64,000 bases of DNA from Aeromonas sp. RU39B (GCF_900156095.1 NZ_FTMJ01000011.1:62001-126000), one strand, 5' to 3'. Numbered from the stretch's first letter, positions 1 to 10,453 are shown. Translations and numbers: made by a program. Notes: generated by a model from the letters alone, not told the origin.

Positions 1-1442
1 GTCTCTATTTCCCCGACCTGTCCCATCAGCTGCGGCATCAGGGCGTAGTAGTCCTCCATCTGCAGATTGATCTTGCGACGGATGCGGCCCAGCATCTCGC
101 TCTGGCCAAGGCGTCGCTGCATGCTGTAGCTGTGAAAGCGAGCATAGGCGACCGGGAAGTTGAGCAGGCTCTCATCCTGATAGCTGGCATCGGCGCGGCC
201 GAGACGGAAGAAGAACAGGGCGGTCAGGGTCTGGTTGATGCTGACCCCGAACAGCTCGCCAAAGGTTGAGAAGCCTGCCACCGGCAGCTGTCGGAAGCAG
301 TCGAGCTGCGCCAGACTTTGTCCGTTATAGAGACGACGCAGGATGCAGTCGTTGAGCATGCCGCCGAGCGGCTCCAGCCCGCTGCGACCGTTAAGAAACT
401 GGCGGAAATCATCGCCGGTCTGCTTGGCCAGCTCTTTGCGGCGCACCAGATGCAGCCGCTCTCCCATCGCGACGTCGCAATAGAAGTGCACCTTGTCGGC
501 GGCAAAGTCGATGCCGCTGATGCTGCGGATAAACAGCTGGCCACCGATCTCGATAGCGAAGCTGTACTCCTGTAATTTCTCCTCCAGCGCCCGGTTATCA
601 CTGACCCGGAAATGCTGTTTCAGCATCGAGATAAACGACACCACCTGATAGTCGTCGGTCAGCACAGTTTGCACCCAGCGCTGCTCGGGCGAGGCTTCGG
701 CAATCAGGAAGGAGGCCGGTTCTTTGCTGAAGTTGTGCGAAGTGAAGACGGCATAGCGGTAGGCCGGCGCCACCTTGAGGAAAATCATGATGGCGTGGTT
801 GCGACACACCTGTTTTCCGTCGTAGAGGTGGGTCTCCTTAAAGTCGAGCTTGCCGCCAGTGGAGCCCCCAATTACGTAGCAGGGGAAGCGCCCGCTGCGG
901 TAGATCGCCTCGATAAAGCTCGACTCGGCGCCAGAGAGGCCATCGATAAAGGTCAGAGCGACGGTGTCAGCAAAGTTGATGGGCTGCGGCAGCGAGGCAC
1001 TCTGCAGCTGTTGGGTGATGGCTGCGGTGCGGTTTTCCGCCTTGCCGTCGCTGGCAGGCAGCGGCACGCTGACGATATCGACCCGGCTGAGCAGGTGGCT
1101 GTCAAACGACTGCAGTACCAGCGTATCCCAGCGATCGCCGGTCGCGCAGTAGAGGCTGCTGCTATCACCCGGTTTCTGACATAGCTCACCGGCGGTGCTC
1201 ACCGCAACCAGCCGGCACTGGGGAAAGCGCTGGCTGATGGCACTTTGCAGCTGACGGGTCAGAGTGTTGAAGTCGAGATGAGGGCTTAGGTAGGCAAGGA
1301 TCAGCAGTGGCTGGTGTAAACCGGCCAACCAGCCGGGTAGGGCGCTATCAAGGGCTGACTGGCGGGTGTGTAGAACCTGGATTTCGTGTTGAGCCTGGGT
1401 GGCCTGCTGAGCCTGCTTCTTGGCATTGAGGAATGAAAACAT
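1..1442 (-). CDS. FIST-domain sensory protein, C-terminus cut by window edge
   Basis: An open frame runs from an ATG at 1442 to the left edge, giving 480 visible residues without a stop. The start has an AAGGAT Shine-Dalgarno about 7 bases upstream. The product begins MFSFLNAKKQAQQ. It has a FIST_N-like region (about residues 40-250, with the motif YVIGGSTGGKLDF) and then a FIST_C-like region (about 260-420). FIST domains are sensory modules thought to bind small ligands such as amino acids. In related bacteria the same N-terminus is often joined to a methyl-accepting chemotaxis signalling domain, which would lie outside this window. No signal peptide or membrane segment is visible, so a soluble cytoplasmic receptor is inferred. 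The output domain cannot be determined here. Confidence 0.75.
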   Translation of the reverse strand, partial: MFSFLNAKKQAQQATQAQHEIQVLHTRQSALDSALPGWLAGLHQPLLILAYLSPHLDFNTLTRQLQSAISQRFPQCRLVAVSTAGELCQKPGDSSSLYCATGDRWDTLVLQSFDSHLLSRVDIVSVPLPASDGKAENRTAAITQQLQSASLPQPINFADTVALTFIDGLSGAESSFIEAIYRSGRFPCYVIGGSTGGKLDFKETHLYDGKQVCRNHAIMIFLKVAPAYRYAVFTSHNFSKEPASFLIAEASPEQRWVQTVLTDDYQVVSFISMLKQHFRVSDNRALEEKLQEYSFAIEIGGQLFIRSISGIDFAADKVHFYCDVAMGERLHLVRRKELAKQTGDDFRQFLNGRSGLEPLGGMLNDCILRRLYNGQSLAQLDCFRQLPVAGFSTFGELFGVSINQTLTALFFFRLGRADASYQDESLLNFPVAYARFHSYSMQRRLGQSEMLGRIRRKINLQMEDYYALMPQLMGQVGEIE

Positions 1443-1599
1443 GCGCAATCCTTGTCGACGTTAACTGCTGGGATGTCAGGCCGGTTGCGTCTCCTGCCGG
1501 GTGTCGGAACCGCTGGCCGGCGTCAGTTGTCGTTCAAGTATGGTCCAGATTTGCGCACTGTTATGGGTCAGACGTCAAATGATGCCAATGAGGCTGCAG

Positions 1600-2061
1600 T
1601 TACTCCCCGATCGGGGCGATCAGCCAGCCCATCTTCTCTTGCATTTCGCGCGGCGACACACCGACGGACAGGCCGCGCTTGCCGCCACTGACCAGAATGC
1701 GATCAAACAATAGGGCCGACTCGTCGAGTACGGTAGGCAGGGCTTTTTTCTGTGCCAGCGGGCTGATGCCGCCCACCTTGTAGCCGGTCAGTTTCTCGGC
1801 GTCGGAAGGCTTGAGCATCTCGACCTTCTTGAGGCCGGTCGCCTTGGCCAGCTGCTTGAGGCTGCACATACCGGAAGAGGGGACGATGGCTACCACGGCC
1901 TGCTTGTCGTGATGGGCGATCAGGGTCTTGAACACCTGCTCTTCAGGCAGCCCCAACTGGCTGGCCGCGTGCTTGCCGAAGTCGTCATGGGCTTCGCAGT
2001 CGTAAGGGTGCAGGGTGAAGGAAATCTTGAGCTTTTCTAACAGCTTGATAGCGGGGGTCAT
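1600..2061 (-). CDS. ybaK: Cys-tRNA(Pro)/Cys-tRNA(Cys) deacylase YbaK
   Basis: A 153-residue protein of the YbaK/EbsC family, which hydrolyses Cys-tRNA(Pro) mischarged by prolyl-tRNA synthetase. It is a trans-editing factor. Family features are MTPAIKLLEKLKISF at the N-terminus, KVGGISPLAQKK in the centre and VSGGKRGL near the C-terminus. The start at 2061 was preferred to an upstream start at 2091 because MTPA(I/V)KLLEK is the conserved YbaK N-terminus. It lies about 105 bases downstream of the DMT exporter gene on the same strand and may be cotranscribed with it. Confidence 0.93.
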   Translation of the reverse strand: MTPAIKLLEKLKISFTLHPYDCEAHDDFGKHAASQLGLPEEQVFKTLIAHHDKQAVVAIVPSSGMCSLKQLAKATGLKKVEMLKPSDAEKLTGYKVGGISPLAQKKALPTVLDESALLFDRILVSGGKRGLSVGVSPREMQEKMGWLIAPIGE

Positions 2062-2166
2062 GACCGTCTCCGTGAGGCAAGACAAGGCCAAACAGTCTGC
2101 TCCCCACCGGCAGGGGATGCAAGCCGGGGAGGGGCTGGGTTGGCCGGCCAGCCTTTACTCCGATAG

Positions 2167-3087
2167 CTAGCGGCTCACCATGCGGGCTCGCCCCAGATGC
2201 ATCACCAGCATGCCACAGACGGCGACTGCGGCACCGATCAGCAGCGAAGGGCCCAGCTCTTCGCCCAGCCACAGAGCGGAAAAGATCACGCCAAAAGGGG
2301 GCACCAGCGCGATATAGCCTGCCGCGACACTGGCTCCCAGATGCTTTACGCCATGGAAGTACCAGGCATAAGCCAGCGCCGTGGCACCAAAAGCAAGTGC
2401 AACCAGCGCAAACCAGACCTGGCCGGAGATGACCGGCAGTTGTTGCCAGCCGCTGGAGCCTTCCAGCAGCAGGCTCAACGCTGTCAGCATCATGGCACCG
2501 AGCAGTGCCGTGGTGGCGGTAGTGGTGAGCGCCTCGACCCCCACCAGCACCTTCTTGCCGAGCAGGGTGTAGGCTACCCAGCAGGACACGCAGCCGAGCA
2601 GCAACAGCTGTCCGTGTCCGATACCGCCTGCCAGCAGCAACCAGGGCGCGCCATGAGTCAGCACAATCAGGGCACCGAGCACCGCCTGTACCATGCCAAG
2701 GCCGATGGTGCGGTTGAGCGGTTCGCGAAATAGCCAGGCTGCCAGCAGCAGGGTCGCGGCTGGATTAAGAGCGACCACCAGCGAGGCCTGACCGGCCGCC
2801 ACCTCTTTCAGTCCCAGCATAAAGAAGGTTGAGTAGCCCATGACGCCGGCCGCCGCTGCGGCCAGCATGCCACCCCAGCGTTTGGCATCCCACCCTTGCC
2901 ACGGATTGCCGCGGCGGGCGAGCAACATCCATGGCAGCAAGATCACTGTTGCCAGCAGAAAACGCACACTGGCGCCGGTCAGTGGCGGCAAGGCTTGGGC
3001 AATCACGCGACCCCATGGCCAGGACGCACCCCACAGGGCCGCCATGCCGAGCAAACGCAGATGAATGGAGAGATGAGGAAAAGTCAT
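2167..3087 (-). CDS. EamA/DMT-superfamily transporter
   Basis: A 306-residue integral membrane protein with about ten hydrophobic segments in two repeated EamA halves, the usual architecture and length of drug/metabolite transporters (RhaT/EamA type). The N-terminal helix contains GMAALWGASWPWGRVIAQALPP, part of the typical first EamA helix (quoted in part: AALWGASWPWG). Family members export amino acids, metabolites or drugs across the inner membrane, and nothing here identifies the substrate. It is transcribed towards ybaK. Confidence 0.85.
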   Translation of the reverse strand: MTFPHLSIHLRLLGMAALWGASWPWGRVIAQALPPLTGASVRFLLATVILLPWMLLARRGNPWQGWDAKRWGGMLAAAAAGVMGYSTFFMLGLKEVAAGQASLVVALNPAATLLLAAWLFREPLNRTIGLGMVQAVLGALIVLTHGAPWLLLAGGIGHGQLLLLGCVSCWVAYTLLGKKVLVGVEALTTTATTALLGAMMLTALSLLLEGSSGWQQLPVISGQVWFALVALAFGATALAYAWYFHGVKHLGASVAAGYIALVPPFGVIFSALWLGEELGPSLLIGAAVAVCGMLVMHLGRARMVSR

Positions 3088-3358
3088 GGGACGTCCGGGT
3101 CACAAAGGGGCAGCAAAGTTGTGTACTATCCGCGATTCGGCTGCGCCAGACAAATGCTTGTGGATGGTTGCACAGAATCGGATCGCGAGAGTGGAGACTT
3201 GGCATGGATGCCAATTGACCCTTTTTATAAGTGCATCTACGCTTAGTGAACAATAAAAAATAAAATGTAATTATTTTTTTGGTTGATTTTTTTTGGCAAT
3301 AACGAGGCCAATAAGAATTACATAATAAATGATTATCGGAATAATTGAGGTTCCGGTT

Positions 3359-4324
3359 ATGAAAAGGATCGATTATTTACTGAGAGCATTGTTGGATAGT
3401 TTAAAAGATCAAATGGCCGTTATTAACTGCAAGGGCGACATTGTTTACATTAATAATGCATGGGTTCAATTCGGTCTGGATAATGGAGTGCCAGCGAACT
3501 TTTGCTGGAAGAAATATAATTATCTTGGCGCCTGTGAACGCTCCGTCAGCAATGGTGATCACGATGCAGAATTGGTTTATGACGGAATCCGGGATGTGAT
3601 CGCTGGCAGAAAAAGCAGTTTCAGTTTTGAATATCCCTGCCATAGTCCGACGGAGCAGCGCTGGTTTTTGATGACCATTGTGCCGCTTGGCGATCACCTT
3701 GATGCCTATTTCGGGGTCTCACATATCAACATCACCCAGCGTAAACTGTTTGAGTTGGAGGCTGAAGCGCGAGCACTGGTAGACCCCCTGACCGGTCTGG
3801 CAAACCGTCGTATGGTCAGTCAGTTTATGGAGGTGGAGTGGCGTAGAAACATCCGTGCCCAGACACCCATCAGTGTCATCATGCTGGATCTGGATTTCTT
3901 CAAAGTGATAAATGATAACCATGGCCATGAAGCTGGTGATGAATATCTGAAGAGTGTATCAACCATTATTTCTACTCATGTTAGGCGGCCCACCGATTTG
4001 GCGGCTCGCTTGGGTGGTGATGAGTTTGCCATTATTCTTGGGGATACCCAGGTTTCGCATGCAATTGAAGTCGCAGAGGCGATTCGCCGGGCTGTGTGTG
4101 ATTTGAAAAATGAAGTTTTATACTACGCGCTGCAAACCACGATCAGCGCAGGGGTGGCCTGCATGATCCCCTCACTTCATTCTGATCCGAAGATTATCTT
4201 TCATATCGCCGATCAGGCGCTTTATGAAGCCAAGCGGACAGGGCGAAATTGTATTTTTGAAGCTAAACCATCAGGCAGCGATGAGACATTGGAAAATATG
4301 ACTCTGACGTTTGCTTTTCACTAG
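3359..4324 (+). CDS. PAS-GGDEF diguanylate cyclase
   Basis: A 321-residue soluble protein with an N-terminal PAS-like sensor region (about residues 5-130, ending with the linker HINITQRKLFELE) and a C-terminal GGDEF domain (about 145-300). The active-site motif LGGDEFAIIL is intact. An RPTD inhibitory site lies five residues upstream, the spacing of a working c-di-GMP feedback I-site. It should synthesise c-di-GMP from two GTP. The ATG at 3359 has TGAGG about 8 bases upstream. An in-frame ATG at 3329 has no convincing ribosome site. The 5' half of the gene and its upstream region are much richer in A+T than the neighbours, which suggests horizontal acquisition. There is no EAL domain. Confidence 0.9.
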   Translation: MKRIDYLLRALLDSLKDQMAVINCKGDIVYINNAWVQFGLDNGVPANFCWKKYNYLGACERSVSNGDHDAELVYDGIRDVIAGRKSSFSFEYPCHSPTEQRWFLMTIVPLGDHLDAYFGVSHINITQRKLFELEAEARALVDPLTGLANRRMVSQFMEVEWRRNIRAQTPISVIMLDLDFFKVINDNHGHEAGDEYLKSVSTIISTHVRRPTDLAARLGGDEFAIILGDTQVSHAIEVAEAIRRAVCDLKNEVLYYALQTTISAGVACMIPSLHSDPKIIFHIADQALYEAKRTGRNCIFEAKPSGSDETLENMTLTFAFH

Positions 4325-4372
4325 CGGTCTTTATGTCGACCGAGATAATCCCGCTTTGAGATATATAGTCAT

Positions 4373-4408
4373 ATCAATAAAAACAAAGGGCACCTTGCGG
4401 CGCCCTTT
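4373..4408 (-). terminator. Rho-independent terminator of ppc
   Basis: AAAGGGC at 4385-4391 pairs with GCCCTTT at 4402-4408 around a 10-base loop. Read on the minus strand, it is followed by a T-rich tract (TGTTTTTATT). It sits just beyond the ppc stop and between convergent genes. Confidence 0.75.
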
Positions 4409-4432
4409 GGCAATCGGTCGGCTGGCAAGCGA

Positions 4433-7066
4433 CTAGCCCGTGTTACGCATCCCGGCAGCGATACCGGCGATGGTGACCATCAGCGCCTGATCCAGCTCGG
4501 GGTGCAGCGATTCGGGGTCGCGGCGTGAACGGCCGAGCAGCTCGGCCTGCAACACGTTGAGCGGGTCGGTGTAGGGGTTACGCAGCTTGATCGACTCCTG
4601 AATCCAGGGTTGGTCGTCGAGCAGACCGCCTTGCGGACGGAGCTTGAGAACCAGTTCGATCGAGTCGGCCAGCTCCTTGCGCAGCTGCTGGCCAAGCGGC
4701 CACAGGGCCGGTGGCACCAAACGGCTGTCATAATATTCAGCCAGCGAGGCATCGGCCTTGAGGAACACCATCTCGAGCATTTCGAGGCGGGTGCGGAAGA
4801 AGGGCCACTGGCGGCTCATCTCTTCCAGCACGGCCAGATTGCCATCCGCGATCACCTTCTCCAGCCCCTTGTGGGCGCCGAGCCAGGCCGGCAGCATCAG
4901 ACGGTTCTGGGTCCAGGCGAAGATCCACGGAATGGCGCGCAGGCTCTCGACGCCGCCATTCGGCTTGCGCTTGGAGGGGCGTGAACCGAGCGGCAGCTTG
5001 CCCAGCTCCATTTCCGGCGTCGCAGCACGGAAGTAGGGCACGAAGTCGGCATGACCGCGTACCACGCTGCGATAATGCTCGCAGGAGACGTCGGCCAGCT
5101 GCTCCATCACGGCGCGCCAGCACTCCTTGGGCTTGGGCGGCGGCAGCAGATTGCCTTCCAGCACGGCGCTGGTGTAGAGCGCCAGGCTGTTGATGGCCAC
5201 CTTGGGCAGACCGAACTTGAAGCGAATCATCTCGCCCTGCTCGGTCACGCGCAGCCCGCCGCGCAGGGATCCCGGCGGTTGGGACAAAATTGCCTGATGA
5301 GCCGGAGCGCCACCGCGACCGACGGTACCACCACGGCCGTGGAACAGGGTCAGGCGCAGATCATTGGCTTCTGCCAGTGCAACCAGCGATTCCATAGCGG
5401 CGTACTGAGCCCAGCCAGCGGCCATCATGCCCGCATCCTTGGCTGAGTCGGAGTAACCGATCATCACATATTGGCGGCCCTGAATATAACCGCGATACCA
5501 GTCGACGGAGAGCAGACGCTCCATCACGGCGGTACCGGCCATCAGGTCTTCCTGGGTTTCAAACAGCGGGGCGACCGGCATATGGAACTTGCAGCCGGAG
5601 GCTTTCAGCAGCAGCTGTACTGACAGTACGTCAGAGGGGGCGCCGGCCATCGAGATGATGTAGATCCCGAAGGCATCCGGATCGCTCTCGGCGATCACCT
5701 GGCAGGTGTCGAGCACTTCACGGGTTTCGGCGCTCGGCTCCCAGTCGGTCGGGATCAGCGGACGACGCGAGTTAAGTTCGGTGAGCAGGAACGCCTGCTT
5801 GTCCTCTTCGCTCCACTCGGCGTAATCACCCAGGCCGAGGTGACGCGTCAGCTCGGAGATAGCCAGCGCGTGGCGCTCACCATCCTGACGAATGTCCAGC
5901 TTGACCAGATGCACGCCAAAGCAGGCTACCTTACGCAGCACGTCGAGCAGCACGCCATCGGCGATATTGCCCATGCCACAGGCATGCAGGGAGCGATAGC
6001 AGAGCTCAAGCGGCTCGCGCAGCTGGGCGGTGGCGCGGATCAGGTCACGGCTTTCGCTGTGCTGGCCCTGCACCTTGGCGGTCAGGTATTCGCGGGTTTC
6101 GCGCAGCTGTTCACGCAGTTCGCGGATCAGGGCGCGGTAGGGTTCGTGGGTATCGCCGACCAGAGCGCGCAGCTCGTCGGTGCAATCGCCCATCGACAGT
6201 TCGGAGGTGAGCTCTTTGATGTCCTGATAGAACAGGCTCACCGCCATCCAGCGGCCCAGCTCGAGCACCTCGGCGGTGACCTTGGCAGTCACAAACGGGT
6301 TGCCGTCACGGTCGCCACCCATCCAGGAGGTAAAGCGCACCGGAGCGGCATCCAGCGGCAGACGCACTCCCGGGTGCTTTTGCATCTGGGCGTCGAGGTT
6401 GCGCATGAATTCCGGAATGGCTGGCCACAGGCTGTTTTCGATCATGGCGAAGCCCCACTTGGCTTCGTCGACCGGCGTCGGGCGCTGGATACGGATTTCG
6501 TTGGTGTGCCAGGCTTGGTTAATCAGCTGCTCGATCCGATTCAGAATGCGTTCGCGCTCACGCGGCAGCAGATCGCTGATTTCGAGGGCTTCCAGGCAGT
6601 CGTTCAGCTGAACGTGCTTGTGAATCAGAGTACGCCGAGTGACCTCGGTGGGGTGCGCGGTGAGCACCAGATCGATATCCAGTTCGTTAACCGCCCGAAC
6701 GATCGCCTCTTGCGACAGGTCCGAACCCTTGAGCTTGGCAAAAACCTGCTCGAGTGGATCCGTCGCACCGGTTTGATCGGCGAAGCTGCGGGAGATGGTG
6801 TGGAACTGCTCTGCCACGTTGGCCAGATTGAGGAACTGGCTGAAGGCGCGAACCACCGGCAACAGCTCCTCGTCACTGAGGCTTTGCAACATGTCGATCA
6901 GCGCCTGGCGATCGGTCTCACTGCCCTGACGGGCCGATTTGGCCAGCAGGCGAATGGCCTCGATTTTGTCGAGGAAGGGTTGCCCCTTATGCTCCATGAT
7001 GGATTTGCCGAGCAACTGGCCCAGCAGGCTCACGTTGGCGCGTAGCGCGGCGTACTTTTCGTTCAT
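4433..7066 (-). CDS. ppc: Phosphoenolpyruvate carboxylase
   Basis: An 877-residue cytoplasmic enzyme that carboxylates phosphoenolpyruvate with bicarbonate to oxaloacetate, replenishing the TCA cycle. Length and sequence match the gammaproteobacterial family (E. coli 883). The catalytic histidine lies in [13 protein letters not shown] (His138, same position as in E. coli). [10 protein letters not shown] and the glycine-rich loop [14 protein letters not shown] are present, and the protein ends in the conserved RNTG. ppc next to argE is also the order in E. coli. Oxaloacetate feeds aspartate, which argG consumes in the neighbouring arginine genes. Confidence 0.97.
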   Translation of the reverse strand: MNEKYAALRANVSLLGQLLGKSIMEHKGQPFLDKIEAIRLLAKSARQGSETDRQALIDMLQSLSDEELLPVVRAFSQFLNLANVAEQFHTISRSFADQTGATDPLEQVFAKLKGSDLSQEAIVRAVNELDIDLVLTAHPTEVTRRTLIHKHVQLNDCLEALEISDLLPRERERILNRIEQLINQAWHTNEIRIQRPTPVDEAKWGFAMIENSLWPAIPEFMRNLDAQMQKHPGVRLPLDAAPVRFTSWMGGDRDGNPFVTAKVTAEVLELGRWMAVSLFYQDIKELTSELSMGDCTDELRALVGDTHEPYRALIRELREQLRETREYLTAKVQGQHSESRDLIRATAQLREPLELCYRSLHACGMGNIADGVLLDVLRKVACFGVHLVKLDIRQDGERHALAISELTRHLGLGDYAEWSEEDKQAFLLTELNSRRPLIPTDWEPSAETREVLDTCQVIAESDPDAFGIYIISMAGAPSDVLSVQLLLKASGCKFHMPVAPLFETQEDLMAGTAVMERLLSVDWYRGYIQGRQYVMIGYSDSAKDAGMMAAGWAQYAAMESLVALAEANDLRLTLFHGRGGTVGRGGAPAHQAILSQPPGSLRGGLRVTEQGEMIRFKFGLPKVAINSLALYTSAVLEGNLLPPPKPKECWRAVMEQLADVSCEHYRSVVRGHADFVPYFRAATPEMELGKLPLGSRPSKRKPNGGVESLRAIPWIFAWTQNRLMLPAWLGAHKGLEKVIADGNLAVLEEMSRQWPFFRTRLEMLEMVFLKADASLAEYYDSRLVPPALWPLGQQLRKELADSIELVLKLRPQGGLLDDQPWIQESIKLRNPYTDPLNVLQAELLGRSRRDPESLHPELDQALMVTIAGIAAGMRNTG

Positions 7067-7181
7067 TACACGTCCTTATTGCTGAAGTTCCCACCCTGTT
7101 ACCGGCTGTTCTGCCTCAGAGTTGTCGTTGTGTGATTACAACATCCGTTCCGTCATATCAGAGCACAATCTACCCATGAGT

Positions 7182-7197
7182 TGTGAGCCAGGTCAAA
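7182..7197. promoter_or_regulatory. CRP-like site upstream of ppc
   Basis: TGTGA, six bases, then TCAAA resembles the CRP consensus TGTGA-N6-TCACA, with two mismatches in the second half-site. It lies about 115 bases upstream of the ppc start in a 196-base gap. Weak evidence. Confidence 0.3.
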
Positions 7198-7262
7198 TAA
7201 CACCGTACGTTTTGAAGATGTATTTACGATGCGTTGCAGTTTGCAGGATTTGTGTAAATTTC

Positions 7263-8408
7263 CTACAAACAGAAACGCTTCACCAGATGCTGCAACACCG
7301 CCTTGGTCGGTTCGACAAACGACAGATCCAGGTACTCATCCGGCTGGTGAGCCTGGGCGATATGACCGGGGCCGAGCACGATGGTTTCGCAGCCAAGTTG
7401 CTGAATAAAGGGCGCTTCGGTGCAGTAGTTAACACTCTCGGCACGTTTGCCACTGGCCTTTTCTGCCTCGCGAACCAGCTCGGAATCGTCGCGGCAGGCG
7501 TAAGCCGGAATCGGATCGTGCAGGTGCTGCAGATGTAGGCAGCCCGGCTGGTGGATTTCGATGGGGGAGAGCGCCTCTTTGAGCATGCCGAACAGTTCGT
7601 CGGCCCCCACCTGCGGGGTTGGGCGCATATCGATATGCAGTTCGCAGCAACCGCAGATGCGGTTCGGGCTGTCGCCGCCGTGGATATAGCCGAGGTTCAG
7701 GGTTGGCTGCGGCACAGCAAAGCGGTGATCTGCATATTTTTCCTTGAGGGTACGCTGCAAGCCGAGTACCTGCCCCATCGCCTGATGCATGATCTCCATG
7801 GCATTGACGCCGTTAGCCGGATCCGAGCTGTGACCGCTCTTGCCGGTGATGCGGATCAGCTCCGACATGTGCCCCTTGTGCGCCACTACCGGCACCAGAC
7901 CGGTTGGCTCGCCAATCACGGCGTAGTCCGGCTTGAACTCGGCGGCCTCGGCGATTGTGCGGGCGCCAGCCATGGTGGTCTCTTCATCGGCGGTGGCGAG
8001 AATGCGCAGCGGTTTTTTTAGCTGCGTCAGATCCAGACCTTGCAACGCCTCGACGATAAAGGCAAAAAAGCCCTTCATATCGATGGTGCCGAGACCATAA
8101 AGACGGTTGCCCTCTTCCGTTACCTGAAACGGATTTTTGCTCCAACGCCCCTCGTCAAACGGCACGGTATCGGTGTGGCCAGCCAGCAGCAGACCGCCTT
8201 CACCCTGGCCGAGCGTGGCGACCAGATTGAACTTGCCGGGCATCTCGGCCAGCTCAGTGACCTCAATCTGGAATCCCAGACTGGCAAACCAGTCGGCCAG
8301 CAGACGAATCACGCCCTCGTTGCTCTGATCCCATTTGCTGTCGCTGCTGCTGATGGAGGGAATCGCAATAATATTCTTATAAAGTGAAAAAAAATCCAGA
8401 TTGGCCAT
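7263..8408 (-). CDS. argE: Acetylornithine deacetylase
   Basis: A 381-residue zinc-dependent M20-family amidohydrolase that releases acetate from N-acetylornithine to give ornithine, the fifth step of arginine synthesis. Metal-site motifs are visible: [19 protein letters not shown] and [11 protein letters not shown], followed by AVIGEPTG. The ATG at 8408 was chosen because AGGAG precedes it at good spacing and [10 protein letters not shown] begins the conserved N-terminus. An upstream start at 8429 is less likely. It is divergent from argC across a 246-base control region and presumably ArgR-controlled with it. Confidence 0.96.
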   Translation of the reverse strand: MANLDFFSLYKNIIAIPSISSSDSKWDQSNEGVIRLLADWFASLGFQIEVTELAEMPGKFNLVATLGQGEGGLLLAGHTDTVPFDEGRWSKNPFQVTEEGNRLYGLGTIDMKGFFAFIVEALQGLDLTQLKKPLRILATADEETTMAGARTIAEAAEFKPDYAVIGEPTGLVPVVAHKGHMSELIRITGKSGHSSDPANGVNAMEIMHQAMGQVLGLQRTLKEKYADHRFAVPQPTLNLGYIHGGDSPNRICGCCELHIDMRPTPQVGADELFGMLKEALSPIEIHQPGCLHLQHLHDPIPAYACRDDSELVREAEKASGKRAESVNYCTEAPFIQQLGCETIVLGPGHIAQAHQPDEYLDLSFVEPTKAVLQHLVKRFCL

Positions 8409-8462
8409 AAAAGCTCCTTGCACCCCCATCGGGATTTTGGTAGAACATCTTCATGCAGTGAG

Positions 8463-8480
8463 AGTGAATGAATATTCCAT
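8463..8480. promoter_or_regulatory. ARG box in the argE-argC intergenic region
   Basis: TGAATGAATATTCC at 8465-8478 matches the ArgR operator pattern TGAAT-4-ATTCA except for the final base. It lies in the divergent argE/argC control region, where arginine-bound ArgR would be expected to repress both sides. A second full box, common in these regulons, was not clear. Confidence 0.6.
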
Positions 8481-8578
8481 TGCGTTACTCTCGATGAGGC
8501 TTAGTTGTAAGGGAAACCCCATGTTCTGTCACCTGTTAATCAACCGACGACGCACTAGAGCCTGACTCGCCCCGCTTA

Positions 8579-8600
8579 TCGGGACGCGTCATCGTCCCGA
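8579..8600 (+). other. Hairpin in the argC leader
   Basis: TCGGGACG pairs perfectly with CGTCCCGA around a six-base loop, about 55 bases upstream of argC. No T-tract follows, so this is not a standard terminator. It may be a 5' leader structure or a transcript stabiliser. Confidence 0.45.
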
Positions 8601-8654
8601 CATCCTTATGCAGCACTCTGCTGTACATTCGTGAAACACAATCGGATTGAATAG

Positions 8655-9662
8655 ATGCTCAACACCGTTATCGTCGGTGCCAGTGGCTACGCCGGGGCCG
8701 AATTGGCCGCACTGGTACAGAACCATCCCGACCTGCAACTGACTGGTCTGTATGTCTCGGCAGGCAGCCAGGACGCAGGCAAGATCTTCTCCACCCTGCA
8801 TCCGCAATACGCTGGCGTGGTGGACCTGCCGCTGCTGCCGCTCGATGAAGAGGGGATGAGCCGCCTGCAGATTGACGCCGATATCGTGCTGCTGGCGACC
8901 GCCCACGAGGTGAGTGCCGGACTGGCACCGCAGCTGCTGGCCAAGGGCGTGACCGTGTTCGACCTCTCCGGTGCGTTCCGGGTGCAGCAGGATGGTTTCT
9001 ACGAACAGTTCTACGGTTTCTCCCACGCCGCTCCCGAGTGGCTGGATCAAGCCGCCTACGGTCTGGCTGAATGGAATGCCGAAGCGATTGCCAAGGCGCA
9101 GCTGATTGCGGTGCCGGGTTGCTACCCGACCGCGTCCCTCAGCGCCCTCAAGCCGCTGATGGCTGCCGGCCTGATTGCTGACGGCAGCCTGCCTATCATC
9201 AACGCCGTCTCCGGTGTTTCCGGTGCCGGTCGCAAGGCCTCGCTGACCACCAGCTTCTGCGAAGTGAGCCTGAATGCCTACGGTACCTTTACTCACCGTC
9301 ACCAGCCGGAAATCAGCCACCACCTGGGCTGTCAGGTGCTGTTCCAGCCGCATCTGGGCAACTTTGTGCGCGGCATTCTGGCCACCCTCTATGTCGAGCT
9401 GAAAGAGGGCGTGACCCCGGAGCAGGTGACTGCAGCCTATCAGCAAGCCTATGCCGGCAAACCGCTGGTGCGGCTGGCCAAGACCACCCCCTCGATTCGC
9501 GGTGTGGCGGGTACTCCCTATTGTGATATTGCCTGGCAGCAGCAGGGCAAGATGCTGGTGGTGTTCAGCGCCATCGACAACCTGCTCAAGGGTGCCGCCT
9601 CCCAGGCCATTCAATGCATCAACATCAAGTACGGTTTCGCAGCGGGCGCCGGCCTGCTCTAA
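8655..9662 (+). CDS. argC: N-acetyl-gamma-glutamyl-phosphate reductase
   Basis: A 335-residue NADPH-dependent reductase making N-acetylglutamate semialdehyde, step three of arginine synthesis. The N-terminal Rossmann motif is [14 protein letters not shown]. The catalytic cysteine is in [12 protein letters not shown] and the substrate-binding region contains THRHQPE. It is the first gene of argCBFGH. Its ribosome site is poor, with only a weak GGA upstream, and its leader contains a hairpin. Repression by ArgR is likely given the upstream ARG box. Confidence 0.97.
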   Translation: MLNTVIVGASGYAGAELAALVQNHPDLQLTGLYVSAGSQDAGKIFSTLHPQYAGVVDLPLLPLDEEGMSRLQIDADIVLLATAHEVSAGLAPQLLAKGVTVFDLSGAFRVQQDGFYEQFYGFSHAAPEWLDQAAYGLAEWNAEAIAKAQLIAVPGCYPTASLSALKPLMAAGLIADGSLPIINAVSGVSGAGRKASLTTSFCEVSLNAYGTFTHRHQPEISHHLGCQVLFQPHLGNFVRGILATLYVELKEGVTPEQVTAAYQQAYAGKPLVRLAKTTPSIRGVAGTPYCDIAWQQQGKMLVVFSAIDNLLKGAASQAIQCINIKYGFAAGAGLL

Positions 9663-9673
9663 GGAAGAGAGAG

Positions 9674-10453
9674 ATGGACAAGCAGACTCTGGTAATCAAG
9701 CTGGGCGGCGCGCTGCTCGAAAGTGACGAGGCCCTCACCGCCCTGTTCGCCACCCTCAAGGGCTTCCTTGACGAGCAACACCGTCCGCTGGTGCTGGTGC
9801 ACGGCGGTGGCTGCCTGGTGGATGACCTGCTCAAGGGATTGGGCCTGACCTCGGCCAAGAAAAACGGCCTGCGCATAACCCCGTTCGAACACATTCCCTT
9901 TATCGCCGGTGCGCTGGCCGGAACGGCTAACAAGCAGATGATGGCCAAGTCGATCGCGACCGGCATCCCGGCTGTGGGCCTGTGTCTGGCAGACGGCGGC
10001 CTGTGCCAGGTGACCCAGCTTGATCCCGAACTGGGCGCAGTCGGTGCCTGCCAACCGGGCAACCCGGCACTGCTCAAGGGCATCCTGTCGCAAGGTTTCC
10101 TGCCGGTGATCAGCTCCATCGGTATCACCACCGAAGGGCAGATGATGAACGTCAACGCCGACCAGGCGGCTACCGCCATTGCTGAGGCGCTGGGCGCCGA
10201 TCTGGTGATGCTGTCGGATGTGAGCGGCATTCTGGATGGCAAGGGCAAGCTGGTGCCGGAACTCGACAAGAGCACAGCCGCCGACCTGATGGAGAAAGGG
10301 GTGATTGCCGACGGGATGGCGGTCAAGGTGAAAGCTGCCCTGCACGCTGCCGAGACCCTCGGCAAGCCGGTGGCCGTTGCCAGCTGGCGCTACCCGGATC
10401 TGCTGCACAAGCTGCTCGCGGGCGGCGCGGTAGGCACCAAGGTCACGGCATAA
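9674..10453 (+). CDS. argB: Acetylglutamate kinase
   Basis: A 259-residue amino-acid kinase that phosphorylates N-acetylglutamate, step two of arginine synthesis. The phosphate loop is LVIKLGGALLES and the acyl-substrate region includes VLVHGGGCLVDD. The length fits the short E. coli-type enzyme (258). The ATG at 9674 follows AAGGAAGAG, and MDKQTLVIKLGG is the conserved beginning. A longer frame from 9614 would run through the end of argC. It starts 11 bases after argC. Confidence 0.97.
   Translation: MDKQTLVIKLGGALLESDEALTALFATLKGFLDEQHRPLVLVHGGGCLVDDLLKGLGLTSAKKNGLRITPFEHIPFIAGALAGTANKQMMAKSIATGIPAVGLCLADGGLCQVTQLDPELGAVGACQPGNPALLKGILSQGFLPVISSIGITTEGQMMNVNADQAATAIAEALGADLVMLSDVSGILDGKGKLVPELDKSTAADLMEKGVIADGMAVKVKAALHAAETLGKPVAVASWRYPDLLHKLLAGGAVGTKVTA

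Noticed and set aside
5840-7045. Long plus-strand open frame of 401 codons
   Set aside because: Antisense to ppc, which has complete catalytic motifs. Long antisense frames are common in GC-rich genes, and this one has no recognisable protein features.
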